DNA of 64,000 nt from Spongiihabitans sp965206355 (GCA_965206355.1 OZ242212.1:1116001-1180000), one strand, 5' to 3'. Positions 50,529 through 60,425 are shown, counted from the stretch's first letter. Notes: a model not told the origin generated them from the letters alone. Translations and numbers: made by a program.

Positions 50529-52607
50529 ATGATAGAACGTGGTTGCCCCGCCCCGCTGGGGGCGTGCTGGGATGGTGAGGGGGTGAATTTTGCGTTGTAT
50601 TCATCGCTTGCCGAGCGGGTTGAGTTGTGTCTGTTTGATAAAGCGGGGCTTGAGACAGCACGCTTCGTTTTACCCGCTCAGGATGATGATATCTGGCACG
50701 GTTACTTGCCGGACTGCAAACCGGGTCAGTGTTATGGTTATCGCGTCCACGGACAATATACGCCGACACAAGGTCTTCGCTGCAACGCCAACAAGTTGCT
50801 GATTGATCCTTATGCACGTGCTTTGAAGGGGGGGATGTCCTGGTCACCCGCTGTGTTTGATTTTGACCCGAACAGTCCTGCCGAGGAGATGCAGACCAGT
50901 ACTCTGGACAGCGCATCTTGTGTGCCGAAATGCGTGGTAACTGCCACACAAAATGACCAGTCGCTTTCACGACCGCGCATTCCCTGGTCAAAAACCATTA
51001 TTTATGAGACCAACGTACGTGGTTTCACTATGCGCCACCCGGCAGTTTCAGAATCTGATCGGGGAAAATTCCGCGCTATGTGTCATGCCGAGATACTGGA
51101 CTATCTCAAAGCATTGGGCATTACCACCATTGAGCTGATGCCGGTGCATGCTTTTATTGACGAGGGTTGTCTGGTGAAACGGCAACTGCGGAATTTCTGG
51201 GGCTACAACAGTATCAATTTTTTCACCCCCGAAGCGCGTTATGCGGATGGCAACGCTATTTACGAATTCCGAGAAATGATCAATGCCATTCACGATGCTG
51301 GCATTGAAGTGATTCTTGACGTGGTTTACAACCACACCGCTGAAAGCGACCAGCATGGTCCGACACTGAGTTTTCGGGGCATTGACAATCTCACTTATTA
51401 CCAAACACGGCCGCATAATCCGGGGCATTACCTCAACCACAGCGGTTGCGGGAATACCCTGAATGTTGAGCATCCGCGCGTTCAAGAGCTGATACTTGAC
51501 AGTCTCAGGTATTGGCATCAGCAAATGGGGGTGGATGGCTTCCGTTTCGACCTCGCACCAGTGCTGGGCAGAAACAACGCGTGTTTTGACTCCGACCATC
51601 CCTTGCTCAAGAGCATCAGCAACGATGACCTTCTCAAGGGCATCAAGTTAATTGCCGAACCCTGGGACCTTGCTGCAGACGGCTATCAACTGGGGCAGTT
51701 CCCGCGCGCATGGGCAGAATGGAATGATCGCTATCGGGACAGTGTGCGGCGCTTCTGGCGTGGTGATTTCGGGGAAAGCGGCGAGCTTGCCAGACGTTTG
51801 CACGGCTCCGCCGACCTGTTTGAAGCGGGTGGACGTAGCGCAAACGCCAGCATCAACTTGATTACTAGCCATGATGGCTTCAGCCTGACCGATGTGGTGA
51901 GCTATGAATCCAGACACAATCTGGACAATGGCGAGGACAACCGTGATGGTCATACACTTAATCTCAGTCGCAACTACGGAATTGAGGGCGAAACCAGCAA
52001 CCACACCATCAACCAGCTACGTCGCCGACAACGATTGAATATGCTCGCCACCTTACTGCTATCACAAGGCACACCGATGTTACTGGCAGGTGATGAATTT
52101 GGCAACTCACAACGTGGCAATAACAATGCTTACGCACAAGATAACGAGATTGGTTGGCTCGACTGGAGCGGGCTGCTAACCGATGCCGATTTTCAAACAC
52201 AGGTACGCAAACTGATTGCGCTACGACTCGACACCACTTTACTAAGACAGCAACAGTACCTGCACAGTCAGTCATCAGATGTAAAAGGACAGTCGGTCAT
52301 AAGCTGGCTCACAGCGGATAGCAAGCAAATGATGCCAGCGGATTGGCAACAGACACAAACCCTAACCGTCATCATCAGCCATCTCAACAACCACAAAACC
52401 CCGCCAGATCAAACCCAATCCATCGCCATTATGCTGAACGCATCCGCATCAACAACCCATTTCACGCTACCCCAAGCATCACCGCACAATACCTGGTTGC
52501 TGGCATTCAGTAGCAGCGACACACCCGCAAACCCACTCGGTAACCATATCTGGCAACTCCAGAATTCATCCATTACCTGTCTGCGTCAGTGTCGTCAATG
52601 CCGGTAA
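50529..52607 (+). CDS. glgX: Glycogen debranching enzyme
   Basis: This 692-residue GH13 enzyme removes alpha-1,6-linked tetrasaccharides from phosphorylase-trimmed glycogen, working downstream of glgP. The N-terminus GCPAPLGACWDGEGVNFALYS is the family start. The catalytic barrel has GVDGFRFDLAPVLG, KLIAEPWDL and LITSHDGFSLTD. ATG 50529 gives six residues before GCPAPLGA, shorter than many relatives. No Shine-Dalgarno sequence is seen because the IS ends 15 bp upstream. It is separated from the glgC-A-B-P cluster by 30 kb. Confidence 0.95.
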   Translation: MIERGCPAPLGACWDGEGVNFALYSSLAERVELCLFDKAGLETARFVLPAQDDDIWHGYLPDCKPGQCYGYRVHGQYTPTQGLRCNANKLLIDPYARALKGGMSWSPAVFDFDPNSPAEEMQTSTLDSASCVPKCVVTATQNDQSLSRPRIPWSKTIIYETNVRGFTMRHPAVSESDRGKFRAMCHAEILDYLKALGITTIELMPVHAFIDEGCLVKRQLRNFWGYNSINFFTPEARYADGNAIYEFREMINAIHDAGIEVILDVVYNHTAESDQHGPTLSFRGIDNLTYYQTRPHNPGHYLNHSGCGNTLNVEHPRVQELILDSLRYWHQQMGVDGFRFDLAPVLGRNNACFDSDHPLLKSISNDDLLKGIKLIAEPWDLAADGYQLGQFPRAWAEWNDRYRDSVRRFWRGDFGESGELARRLHGSADLFEAGGRSANASINLITSHDGFSLTDVVSYESRHNLDNGEDNRDGHTLNLSRNYGIEGETSNHTINQLRRRQRLNMLATLLLSQGTPMLLAGDEFGNSQRGNNNAYAQDNEIGWLDWSGLLTDADFQTQVRKLIALRLDTTLLRQQQYLHSQSSDVKGQSVISWLTADSKQMMPADWQQTQTLTVIISHLNNHKTPPDQTQSIAIMLNASASTTHFTLPQASPHNTWLLAFSSSDTPANPLGNHIWQLQNSSITCLRQCRQCR

Positions 52608-53009
52608 TGTCCTGCCCTTAGCAAGAGGAAGTAGCCATACAAAGAGGATGATAGGTGGCAGCTATCTTCATGATTTTTTACAGAAATACACCAATCAAAT
52701 AATGCCGATAGGATCAAAAATATATCCGTCTCCACGATCTTATCCTTTTACATCTACGTTCAGCGACGGTCATACTCTACACTTCAAAAGCATGGTCAAT
52801 CAACAAAACAACCGAATAAATAGGCACAATATATTGCTTACATCGGCTGATTGATAAGTTGGATTTTCGCACAGGAAGCCATGCTTGTCAGGGTGGATCG
52901 CCGTTCATTTTCGGGCAAAAATGCTAATATCAACGCCAATGAATCACAGACTGAAAAAATCTGACAGAATGGTTTAAAATCCAAATTTATATAAATCACT
53001 GAAATTATT
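52608..53009. other. 402-bp gap with no convincing gene
   Basis: A 68-codon frame at 52648 has no motif, Shine-Dalgarno sequence or codon bias and is likely spurious. I see no terminator, repeat or RNA gene. The accA promoter is presumably in the right part. Confidence 0.4.
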
Positions 53010-53972
53010 ATGAGTATTGATTATCTCGAATTTGAGAAACCTATCGCTGAGTTACAGGAGAAAATTACCGAGTTACAGAGAGTCAGTTCGGGAGGTGCAG
53101 TCAATCTGGATGCGGAAATCAACCGGCTTCGTGTCAAGAGTCGCCGACTGACGAAAGAGATATTCTCGAAACTTGATGCCTGGCAGATTACCCAGATCGC
53201 TCGCCATCCCTTGCGACCCTACACACTGGATTATATCAACCGAATTGTGACCAATTTTCAAGAGTTGCATGGTGACAGAATGTATGCGGATGATCCTGCC
53301 ATAGTAACTGGATTGGGGTGGATTGGTGGTCATCGAGTTGCCATTATTGGGCATCAGAAAGGTAGAGATACCAAAGAACGTACCCACCGCAATTTTGGTA
53401 TGTCAAGACCAGAGGGCTACCGTAAAGCGCAGCGGATAATGCGACTGGCAGAGCGCTTTCATCTTGCGCTTGTCACCTTTATTGACACTCCGGGTGCTTA
53501 TCCCGGAGTAGGTGCTGAGGAAAGGGGGCAAAGTCAGGCGATTGCACAATCTATTGAAGTGATGACCACTCTGAAAACACCTATCATTTCTGTGGTCATC
53601 GGTGAGGGGGGATCTGGCGGTGCGCTTGCAATCGGGGTTTGCGATAAATTGCTGATGTTGGAATATTCCACCTATTCGGTAATCTCGCCTGAAGGCTGTG
53701 CCTCTATTTTGTGGAAGAGCGCGGAGAAGGCTGTCGAGGCGGCTACAGCGATGCGTGTTACTACGCCGGAAATTGCAAAAGTGGGCTTGGTGGATGGCGT
53801 TATTAGCGAGCCTGCGGGTGGCGCACATCGCGATTATGATGAAACAGCACTATCGGTCAAAGACCGCATTATTGACACGTTGCGCGAGTTTGAGAATATC
53901 AATAATGAACAACTACTTGAAAACCGCTATACGCGACTTATGAATCTGGGGAGATTTGAAATTAAAAATTAA
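53010..53972 (+). CDS. accA: Acetyl-CoA carboxylase carboxyltransferase, alpha subunit
   Basis: This 320-residue protein joins AccD to transfer carboxyl from biotin to acetyl-CoA, the first step of fatty acid synthesis. The start MSIDYLEFEKPIAELQEKI and blocks LHGDRMYADDPAIVTGLG, GHQKGRDTKERTHRNFGMSRPEGYRKA, DTPGAYPGVGAEERGQ, GEGGSGGALAIG and SVISPEGCASILWK are canonical. It overlaps tilS by 17 bp, the standard order in gammaproteobacteria. Confidence 0.97.
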   Translation: MSIDYLEFEKPIAELQEKITELQRVSSGGAVNLDAEINRLRVKSRRLTKEIFSKLDAWQITQIARHPLRPYTLDYINRIVTNFQELHGDRMYADDPAIVTGLGWIGGHRVAIIGHQKGRDTKERTHRNFGMSRPEGYRKAQRIMRLAERFHLALVTFIDTPGAYPGVGAEERGQSQAIAQSIEVMTTLKTPIISVVIGEGGSGGALAIGVCDKLLMLEYSTYSVISPEGCASILWKSAEKAVEAATAMRVTTPEIAKVGLVDGVISEPAGGAHRDYDETALSVKDRIIDTLREFENINNEQLLENRYTRLMNLGRFEIKN

Positions 53973-55389
53973 GTCGCCTACCGCCGCATTTCCCGCTACT
54001 GAATTTTCCGTTCAGGCACTAGCGGGAATTTTATTTGAACACTTTGGCTTGGCAAAAAATACCCGATTTGTCGTTGCTTATAGTGGTGGTTGCGATTCGC
54101 AAGTTTTGTTGCATGGGCTGGCATTGTTGCGCAAGCAAACGAACATTGATGTGGTTGCGGCGCACTTTGATCATGGATTGCAGGTGCAATCGAGACTATG
54201 GGCGCGGCAATGTAAACATTGGTGCAGTGAGCTTGAGGTAGAGTTTGTGGCTGTTCGTCGGCTTGTTGTTAGCGAGCGCGGGCAAAGCATAGAGGCTAAT
54301 GCGCGGAATGCCCGATACCTTTGGCTTGATGAAATTTCCCAGTCACGACAGGTAGTGGTCAGTGCACATCATGCGGATGATCAGGCGGAAACGTTTTTAT
54401 TGCATTTGTTTCAGGGAAAAGAGCTTGCACAACTTGCCGGAGTCGCACCGGCAAGGTCATTGGTTCACGGCTCGAAAACCGTATTGATTCGTCCATTGCT
54501 GCCATTTAGCAGAGCGCAATTACTGGATTATGCCCGACTCAAAAAACTGCAATGGATTGAGGATCCGATGAATCGTGATTTACGCTTTTATCGGAATTAT
54601 ATTCGTCATAGGTTAATGCCTGTGCTTGCTCAGCGATCGCCTGGTATAGTGGGCGCACTAAATCGGGCAGCCGCTTGCTGTCGCCGAATTGACGAACGCG
54701 ACCGTGCCACATTATCGGCATGCTATGAAAACTTCTGTTGCCCGAAATCCGCAGGGGTTTTTTGTCTGACCATGCCATTGAACCTGCAACACCTTAATCT
54801 GCGGCTGCTGGATGACAATACTGTGTTGATCGGATTGATTCGTTACTGGATTCACCGTGCCGGTTATGCCTCGCCTTCACAGGGGCAGTTGGCGACACTG
54901 TGTCAACAAATTGTCGCGCAACGGACCACACAGGCAACCCTCAATTTTAATGGTCTAGTAGTACGCTATTATAATCGCCATTTATATCTGACCAAATTGA
55001 TGCCGCTCCGAACGTCCCGAATGCCCCGAATTTATTGTGCTAATCCCTGGGATATGCAGATAATTCACATTCCGCAATATGGTATCACAGTGAAAATAGT
55101 CGGCACGACATCGGCACAGACAATGCGACATACCTTGCCACAGGGGGAAATCCATTTGTGCTGGCGTAAGGGAGGTGAGCGAGTGCGTCTACATAATCGA
55201 CAGCACCATTCTTCGTTGAAGAAATTATTTCAGGCGAATGATGTGCTGCCTTGGGAACGGGATTGCCTACCTTTTCTGACCATCAATGATGAAATTGCCT
55301 GGGTTCATGGTATCGGTGGGTTGGGAGAATATATGACAACGTTGAATAATATCGGACTCCATCTGCAATTTTCGTTGATAAATGATTGA
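53956..55389 (+). CDS. tilS: tRNA(Ile)-lysidine synthetase
   Basis: This 477-residue enzyme adds lysine to C34 of the AUA-decoding isoleucine tRNA. The TTG start at 53956 has GGGGAG upstream and overlaps accA, but an internal ATG could also be used. The P-loop SGGCDS is at 43-48, FDHGLQ near 72 and AHHADDQAETFLLHLFQGKE near 137. The C-terminal domain (GEIHLCWRKGGERVRLH to FLTINDEIAWVHGIG) is complete. Confidence 0.95.
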   Translation: MKLKIKSPTAAFPATEFSVQALAGILFEHFGLAKNTRFVVAYSGGCDSQVLLHGLALLRKQTNIDVVAAHFDHGLQVQSRLWARQCKHWCSELEVEFVAVRRLVVSERGQSIEANARNARYLWLDEISQSRQVVVSAHHADDQAETFLLHLFQGKELAQLAGVAPARSLVHGSKTVLIRPLLPFSRAQLLDYARLKKLQWIEDPMNRDLRFYRNYIRHRLMPVLAQRSPGIVGALNRAAACCRRIDERDRATLSACYENFCCPKSAGVFCLTMPLNLQHLNLRLLDDNTVLIGLIRYWIHRAGYASPSQGQLATLCQQIVAQRTTQATLNFNGLVVRYYNRHLYLTKLMPLRTSRMPRIYCANPWDMQIIHIPQYGITVKIVGTTSAQTMRHTLPQGEIHLCWRKGGERVRLHNRQHHSSLKKLFQANDVLPWERDCLPFLTINDEIAWVHGIGGLGEYMTTLNNIGLHLQFSLIND

Positions 55390-55412
55390 GAGTTGTGCCT
55401 GTATTTGGTAGT

Positions 55413-55435
55413 CTGTTTTCCTGTCAGGGAAACAG
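55413..55435 (+). other. Stem-loop between tilS and pyrG
   Basis: CTGTTTTCC pairs with GGGAAACAG around a 5-nt loop (one wobble). A T-rich run follows 20 bp later, so terminator function is doubtful. Confidence 0.35.
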
Positions 55436-55563
55436 TATCTGTGCTATCTCCTCATTTTGCTTTTTTGCGCTTCAATTTGGTGAGGAGGGTTGTTTTTCAG
55501 GCTTGATGATTTCTATGGCAGTTTGAGCCTGTTAGCGACTGCTTTACTGATAACTATTCGATA

Positions 55564-57201
55564 ATGACCAAATTTGTATTTATCACTGGCGGGGTTGTGT
55601 CTTCACTGGGCAAAGGTATCGCATCGGCATCCTTAGGCAGTGTTCTCGAAGCCAGAGGGATTGAGGTAACCCTGCTCAAGCTTGATCCCTATATCAATGT
55701 CGATCCCGGCACAATGAGTCCGTTCCAACATGGCGAGGTGTTTGTTACCGAAGATGGTGCGGAGACCGATCTGGATTTGGGGCATTACGAACGCTTTGTG
55801 CGTACCACTATGGGTAAGGCGAATAATTTCACCACGGGTCAAATTTATGAAATGGTGATTCGCAAAGAGCGGCGCGGAGATTATCTGGGTGGCACGGTGC
55901 AGGTGATTCCGCATATCACCGATGAAATCAAGGCATCAATAATCGCCGGAACAAAGGATGCAGCGGTGGCGTTGGTGGAAATTGGTGGCACTGTGGGTGA
56001 TATTGAGTCATTGCCATTTCTTGAGACCATTCGCCAGATGCGTATCGAATTTGGCAAGGAAAACACCTTGTTTTTGCATCTTACCTTGGTGCCGGAAATT
56101 CAGGTTGCTGGCGAAATCAAAACCAAACCGACCCAGCACTCGGTCAAAGAGATGCGCTCGATTGGTATTCAGCCGGATATACTGTTGTGTCGTGTACGCG
56201 AGACCCTTCCCGATAGCGCACGCAAAAAAATTGCCTTGTTTACTAACGTTGATGAAGAAGCGGTTATTTCAGGTGTTGATGTTGATAATGTCTATAAAAT
56301 TCCACAGTTATATGTGGCGCAAAAAATCGACCAAATCGTTACCCGACAATTCAACATCAATGCTGATGCGCCGAACATGTCGGAATGGGAGCGGGTGCTG
56401 GAAAACAGTATTCACACCGAAAATAAAATTACCATTGCCATGATCGGTAAATACGTCAGCCTGACCGAGTCCTATAAATCGCTGTCGGAAGCCCTGTTTC
56501 ATGCCGGCATTCAAACCCGCACGAAAATTGAAATATTTTACGTTGATTCAACCGAGATCGAAAAAAATGGCACGGCAATGCTGGACCGGGCTGACGCTAT
56601 TCTAGTGCCGGGTGGATTTGGCGAAAGAGGCGTTGGGGGCATGATCACCGCCGCACAGTATGCGCGACTCAACAAGATTCCCTATCTGGGTATCTGTTTG
56701 GGTATGCAGGTCGCAACCATTGAATTTGCGCGCAATGTGGTCGGGCTGGAAAATGCACACAGCACCGAATTTGATCAAGCAACACCGCATCCGGTCATCG
56801 CGTTGATCACCGAATGGATTGACGACAGAGGGCAGCGCGAATTGCGAGATAAAAATGCCGATCTGGGTGGCACTATGCGTTTGGGGGCGCAGGAAATTCA
56901 TCTTCAGGCGGGTTCCCGCTACCATGCGATTTACGATCGGGCAGTAATCAGAGAACGACATCGGCATCGTTTCGAGTTCAACAATAACTATATGCAGCAA
57001 TTCGAGAATTGCGGGTTGATTTTTTCAGGATTGTCAGGCGACGATCTAGTTGAGATAATCGAGATTGCAGATCATCCGTGGTTCGTCGCCTGCCAGTTTC
57101 ATCCTGAATTTACCTCCAATCCCAGAGACGGACACAAGATGTTCACCGATTATGTCAATGCCGGTTTGAAACACCAGCAGTTACGGACACAATCTGACTG
57201 A
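55564..57201 (+). CDS. pyrG: CTP synthase
   Basis: This 545-residue enzyme converts UTP to CTP. It has the amidoligase N-terminus FVFITGGVVSSLGKGIASASLG, DPYINVDPGTMSPFQHGEVFVTEDGAE, QVIPHITDEI, and the class-I amidotransferase half with PGGFGERG, LGICLGMQVA (nucleophile cysteine) and CQFHPEFTS. Full length and typical spacing; followed by kdsA after 40 bp. Confidence 0.98.
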   Translation: MTKFVFITGGVVSSLGKGIASASLGSVLEARGIEVTLLKLDPYINVDPGTMSPFQHGEVFVTEDGAETDLDLGHYERFVRTTMGKANNFTTGQIYEMVIRKERRGDYLGGTVQVIPHITDEIKASIIAGTKDAAVALVEIGGTVGDIESLPFLETIRQMRIEFGKENTLFLHLTLVPEIQVAGEIKTKPTQHSVKEMRSIGIQPDILLCRVRETLPDSARKKIALFTNVDEEAVISGVDVDNVYKIPQLYVAQKIDQIVTRQFNINADAPNMSEWERVLENSIHTENKITIAMIGKYVSLTESYKSLSEALFHAGIQTRTKIEIFYVDSTEIEKNGTAMLDRADAILVPGGFGERGVGGMITAAQYARLNKIPYLGICLGMQVATIEFARNVVGLENAHSTEFDQATPHPVIALITEWIDDRGQRELRDKNADLGGTMRLGAQEIHLQAGSRYHAIYDRAVIRERHRHRFEFNNNYMQQFENCGLIFSGLSGDDLVEIIEIADHPWFVACQFHPEFTSNPRDGHKMFTDYVNAGLKHQQLRTQSD

Positions 57202-57241
57202 TGTCCCCTATACCCCCTGATACCCCATTGATAACTAACTG

Positions 57242-58096
57242 ATGATACCGCTATTTGAGACAAACCGAGACAAGCCTTTCTTTTTGATTGCCGGACCTTG
57301 CGTCATTGAATCAGAAGAATTGGCGCTATTGACTGCCGCAACATTAAAAGAAATCACCGGCCGACTCGGCATTGAGTTTGTTTATAAATCTTCATTCGAC
57401 AAAGCCAATCGTACTTCTGCCGATTCACCGCGCGGTCCGGGACGGGATGCCGGATTAGCCATCCTCAACAAAGTCCGGCAACAAATCGAGGTCGCCATAT
57501 TAACTGATGTCCATAGTGTTGCTGATGTTACCGATGCCTCTGAAGTTGTTGATGTTCTGCAAACCCCCGCATTTCTATGTCGCCAAACAGATCTGATTCA
57601 AGCAGCAGCGTTATCCGGGAAGCCGGTCAACATCAAAAAGGGACAGTTTCTGTCGCCCCATGAAATGCAGCATGTTGTTGATAAAGCGCGCGCTGCTAAT
57701 CGTGATGCCACGATTATGGTCTGCGAACGTGGCTCGAGTTTCGGCTACAACAATCTAGTGGTGGATATGCGTAGTCTGGAAATTATGAAATCGACACAAT
57801 GTGCAGTCGTGTTTGATGCCACCCACTCGGTACAGTTGCCCGGTGCTGGTCAGGGAAAACTCAAGGGGAAATCCAGTGGTCAACGAGAATTTGTTCCGGT
57901 GTTATCGAAAGCGGCAGTCGCTGTCGGGGTCGATGGATTATTCATGGAAACCCATCCTCAACCTGATAAGGCGTTTAGCGATGGTCCGAACGCCTGGCCA
58001 CTTGATCAAATGGAAAAATTGCTCAAGCAACTGCTTGAAATAGATCGCCTGAGTCGCTTAAATCGCCTCAATAGCAATGCCTGTGACGATGCTTGA
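57242..58096 (+). CDS. kdsA: 3-deoxy-D-manno-octulosonate 8-phosphate synthase
   Basis: This 284-residue enzyme condenses PEP with arabinose-5-phosphate to make KDO8P for lipopolysaccharide. Canonical blocks are FLIAGPCVIESEELAL, YKSSFDKANRTS, RGPGRDAGLAIL, TDVHSVADVTDASEVVDVLQTPAFLCRQTDLI, KKGQFLSPHEM, CERGSSFGYNNLVVDMRSL and FDATHSVQLPGA. It confirms an LPS-bearing outer membrane. Confidence 0.98.
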   Translation: MIPLFETNRDKPFFLIAGPCVIESEELALLTAATLKEITGRLGIEFVYKSSFDKANRTSADSPRGPGRDAGLAILNKVRQQIEVAILTDVHSVADVTDASEVVDVLQTPAFLCRQTDLIQAAALSGKPVNIKKGQFLSPHEMQHVVDKARAANRDATIMVCERGSSFGYNNLVVDMRSLEIMKSTQCAVVFDATHSVQLPGAGQGKLKGKSSGQREFVPVLSKAAVAVGVDGLFMETHPQPDKAFSDGPNAWPLDQMEKLLKQLLEIDRLSRLNRLNSNACDDA

Positions 58097-58279
58097 GATG
58101 ATGTGGCAGATAATCCCAACAAGTGATCATAGCAGCTCAATCAAGATAACTGATATGCGACCTTGGCAATGCTGATAAATCAGTCATTGCTTTTGGGTTA
58201 TCCTCTCCGCCCAGAGATTTGACTGTCGTCGTAACCTCACATCACCTCAGATTACAACATTAAATATGGCTTATTAGAT

Positions 58280-59584
58280 ATGGCACAATCATCAACACAC
58301 ATTAAAGATATCACTGCTCGGGAAATACTTGATTCTCGGGGCAATCCGACCATTGCCGTGGAACTGATTTTGAATAACGGCTTTTGTGGCAGTGCTGCCG
58401 TTCCATCAGGGGCATCAACCGGCTCCCTTGAAGCGTTGGAGTTGCGCGATGGCGACAAACAACGCTATTGGGGTAAAGGGGTGTTGAATGCCACCCATAA
58501 TGTCAACACCACCCTGAAAAATGCTATTTGTGGTCAGGATGCTCTCGAGCAAAGACATATAGACAAGATTATGCTGGAACTGGATGGCACCAAGAATAAA
58601 GAGAATCTGGGTGCGAATGCGCTACTGGCGGTTTCTCTGGCAACCGCCCACGCTGCCGCCAATGCACAGGGTCTGCCGTTATATCAACATCTCGGCAGCT
58701 TGTATGGCAATGATAAGTTTTCATTGCCTGTGCCACAAATGAATATCATCAATGGCGGTGCGCATGCGGATAATGCTATTGATTTTCAGGAATTTATGAT
58801 TTTACCTGTGGACTTCCCCATTTATGCTGAGGCATTGCGTTGTGGTGTTGAAATTTTTCATTCCCTGAAAGCGGTTTTACTGGCAAACAATCTTAGCACC
58901 AGTGTCGGTGATGAAGGTGGGTTTGCACCACAGTGTGCATCCAATGAAGAAGGCTTGAGTTTGATTATGCAAGCCATCGAAAAAGCAGGCTACCGCCCCG
59001 GCGAGCAGGTCATGATTGGGCTAGATGCTGCCAGCTCGGAATTTTACAGCGAAGGCAAATACCGATTAAAAGCGGAAGGGCTGGCACTGGATGCCAGTGA
59101 ATTTGCCGACTATTTGCAGCGGTGGATTGGCCGATACCCCATTATCAGCATTGAAGATGGTATGGATGAACAGGATTGGGATGGTTGGGCAATACTGACC
59201 AAACAATCAGGACATCAAGTGCAGCTCACTGGCGATGATTTATTTGTGACCAATACCGAAATACTGAAAAAAGGTATTGATCAAGGCGTCGCCAACTCAA
59301 TTTTGATAAAATTTAATCAAATCGGCACCTTATCCGAAACCTTTGACGCGATTAGCATGGCACAACAGGCGGGTTATTGTGCTACCATTTCCCACCGTTC
59401 TGGTGAAACCGAAGATACCACCATTGCTGATCTGGCAGTAGCGACCGCTGCCGGACAAATAAAAACCGGATCATTATGTCGATCTGAGCGTGTCGCGAAA
59501 TACAACAGACTATTGAAAATTGAACAGCTATTAGGCGACAATGCCGTCTATGTGGGACGAGCTGCCTTTTCCAATCTGAAGTAA
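58280..59584 (+). CDS. eno: Enolase
   Basis: This 434-residue enzyme interconverts 2-phosphoglycerate and PEP. All hallmarks are present: ITAREILDSRGNPTIAVEL, VPSGASTGSLEALELRD, NGGAHADNAIDFQEFMI, TSVGDEGGFAPQ, GLDAASSEFY, ISIEDGMDEQDWDGW, TGDDLFVTN and SHRSGETEDTTIADLAVA. Full length, followed 32 bp later by ftsB, the common pair. Confidence 0.98.
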   Translation: MAQSSTHIKDITAREILDSRGNPTIAVELILNNGFCGSAAVPSGASTGSLEALELRDGDKQRYWGKGVLNATHNVNTTLKNAICGQDALEQRHIDKIMLELDGTKNKENLGANALLAVSLATAHAAANAQGLPLYQHLGSLYGNDKFSLPVPQMNIINGGAHADNAIDFQEFMILPVDFPIYAEALRCGVEIFHSLKAVLLANNLSTSVGDEGGFAPQCASNEEGLSLIMQAIEKAGYRPGEQVMIGLDAASSEFYSEGKYRLKAEGLALDASEFADYLQRWIGRYPIISIEDGMDEQDWDGWAILTKQSGHQVQLTGDDLFVTNTEILKKGIDQGVANSILIKFNQIGTLSETFDAISMAQQAGYCATISHRSGETEDTTIADLAVATAAGQIKTGSLCRSERVAKYNRLLKIEQLLGDNAVYVGRAAFSNLK

Positions 59585-59616
59585 CCCGATACGATCAATC
59601 TCAGAAAATCAACAAA

Positions 59617-59898
59617 ATGCGCATTGCGAAACCGATTAACCTGCTATTGCTGATAACATTTATCGCTGTCCAATATGCGTTGTGGTTCGGGGACAAGAAT
59701 GTATTTGACTTATATCGTCTGCATCAGACAGCGCAGCAAACCCGATTGCAAAATATCGAAATGGCACAAAGAAACCAGCGTCTTGTTGCCGAGGTTATTG
59801 ATCTCAAGGAAGGTGGCGAAACCGTAGAAACTATTGCCCGATCGGAGCTTGGTTTAATAAAAAAACAGGAAACCTTTTACCAGATTATTGAGCAATAA
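59617..59898 (+). CDS. ftsB: Cell division protein FtsB
   Basis: This 93-residue bitopic protein has a short cytoplasmic N-terminus, one membrane segment (about 5-22, INLLLLITFIAVQYALWFG), then a coiled coil (LHQTAQQTRLQNIEMAQRNQRLVAEV) and the conserved ARSELGLIKKQETFYQII ending. It bridges FtsL and FtsQ in the divisome. Position after eno supports the call. Confidence 0.92.
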   Translation: MRIAKPINLLLLITFIAVQYALWFGDKNVFDLYRLHQTAQQTRLQNIEMAQRNQRLVAEVIDLKEGGETVETIARSELGLIKKQETFYQIIEQ

Positions 59899-59921
59899 TT
59901 AACGCGGGTTATTGATTTGCC

Positions 59922-60425
59922 ATGAAGCAAATCTGTTTTGCTGATTTTTTAAGTGAGACCTTTGCACGGAAGATGATTTCGCTTTTAGGCCAGGCAAAAA
60001 CGCACGGAATGAGGGAGTTTATGCTTATAAATGACCGATTGAGTACGATTTTACCAACAGTAGGCGCTTTTAGGCGACGCAGCATGCAGGTGAAATGGCT
60101 TTCGTGCAAAGGTCTCTAAGTGTTGATATTCGTGTCGGCACCGTATTATCTGCCTCGCTAAATCCAAAAGCGCGACAACCAGTGTATGTTATGGAAATAG
60201 ATTTTGGCGATGAATTTGGTATAAAAACAAGCTCGGCGCAGTTGACAGAAAACTATGCCATTGACGATCTTGTTGGCAGGCAGGTTTGCGGAGTAATCAA
60301 TTTTCCCCCGTTATGAGGGTGGCTGGAATTAAGTCCGCAGTGCCTGTTCCGGCAATCTGCGATACACCGGTACGGTTTTAGTCACACCAGACCGGTCGGT
60401 TACAAATGGTGGGCGGTTAGCTTAA
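59922..60425 (+). pseudogene. csaA-like tRNA-binding protein gene, split by a mobile repeat
   Basis: The N-terminal piece MKQICFADFLS (59922-59954) is followed by the mobile repeat, then VDIRVGTVLSASLNPKARQP at 60122 onward, then YVMEIDFGDEFGIKTSSAQLTE and VGRQVCGVINFPP. Removing the repeat plus one 5-bp duplication joins FLS to VDIRVGT in frame, the CsaA/EMAP-type tRNA-binding fold. After NFPP a further frame shift occurs, and GTVLVTPDRSVTNGGRLA (ending TAA 60425) resembles the family C-terminus. So the gene is inactivated at two places. Products of this family are secretion-chaperone or tRNA-binding proteins. Confidence 0.88.
59955..60116 (+). mobile_element. Short mobile repeat, copy 20 (162-bp form), inside csaA
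   Basis: Complete copy of the GAGTACG variant. The direct repeat taagt occurs at 59950-59954 and 60117-60121. The duplication is part of the interrupted coding sequence, so the pre-insertion gene can be rebuilt exactly. Confidence 0.97.

Noticed and set aside
52648..52854. 68-codon frame between glgX and accA
   Set aside because: No Shine-Dalgarno sequence, motif or coding bias visible; likely chance.
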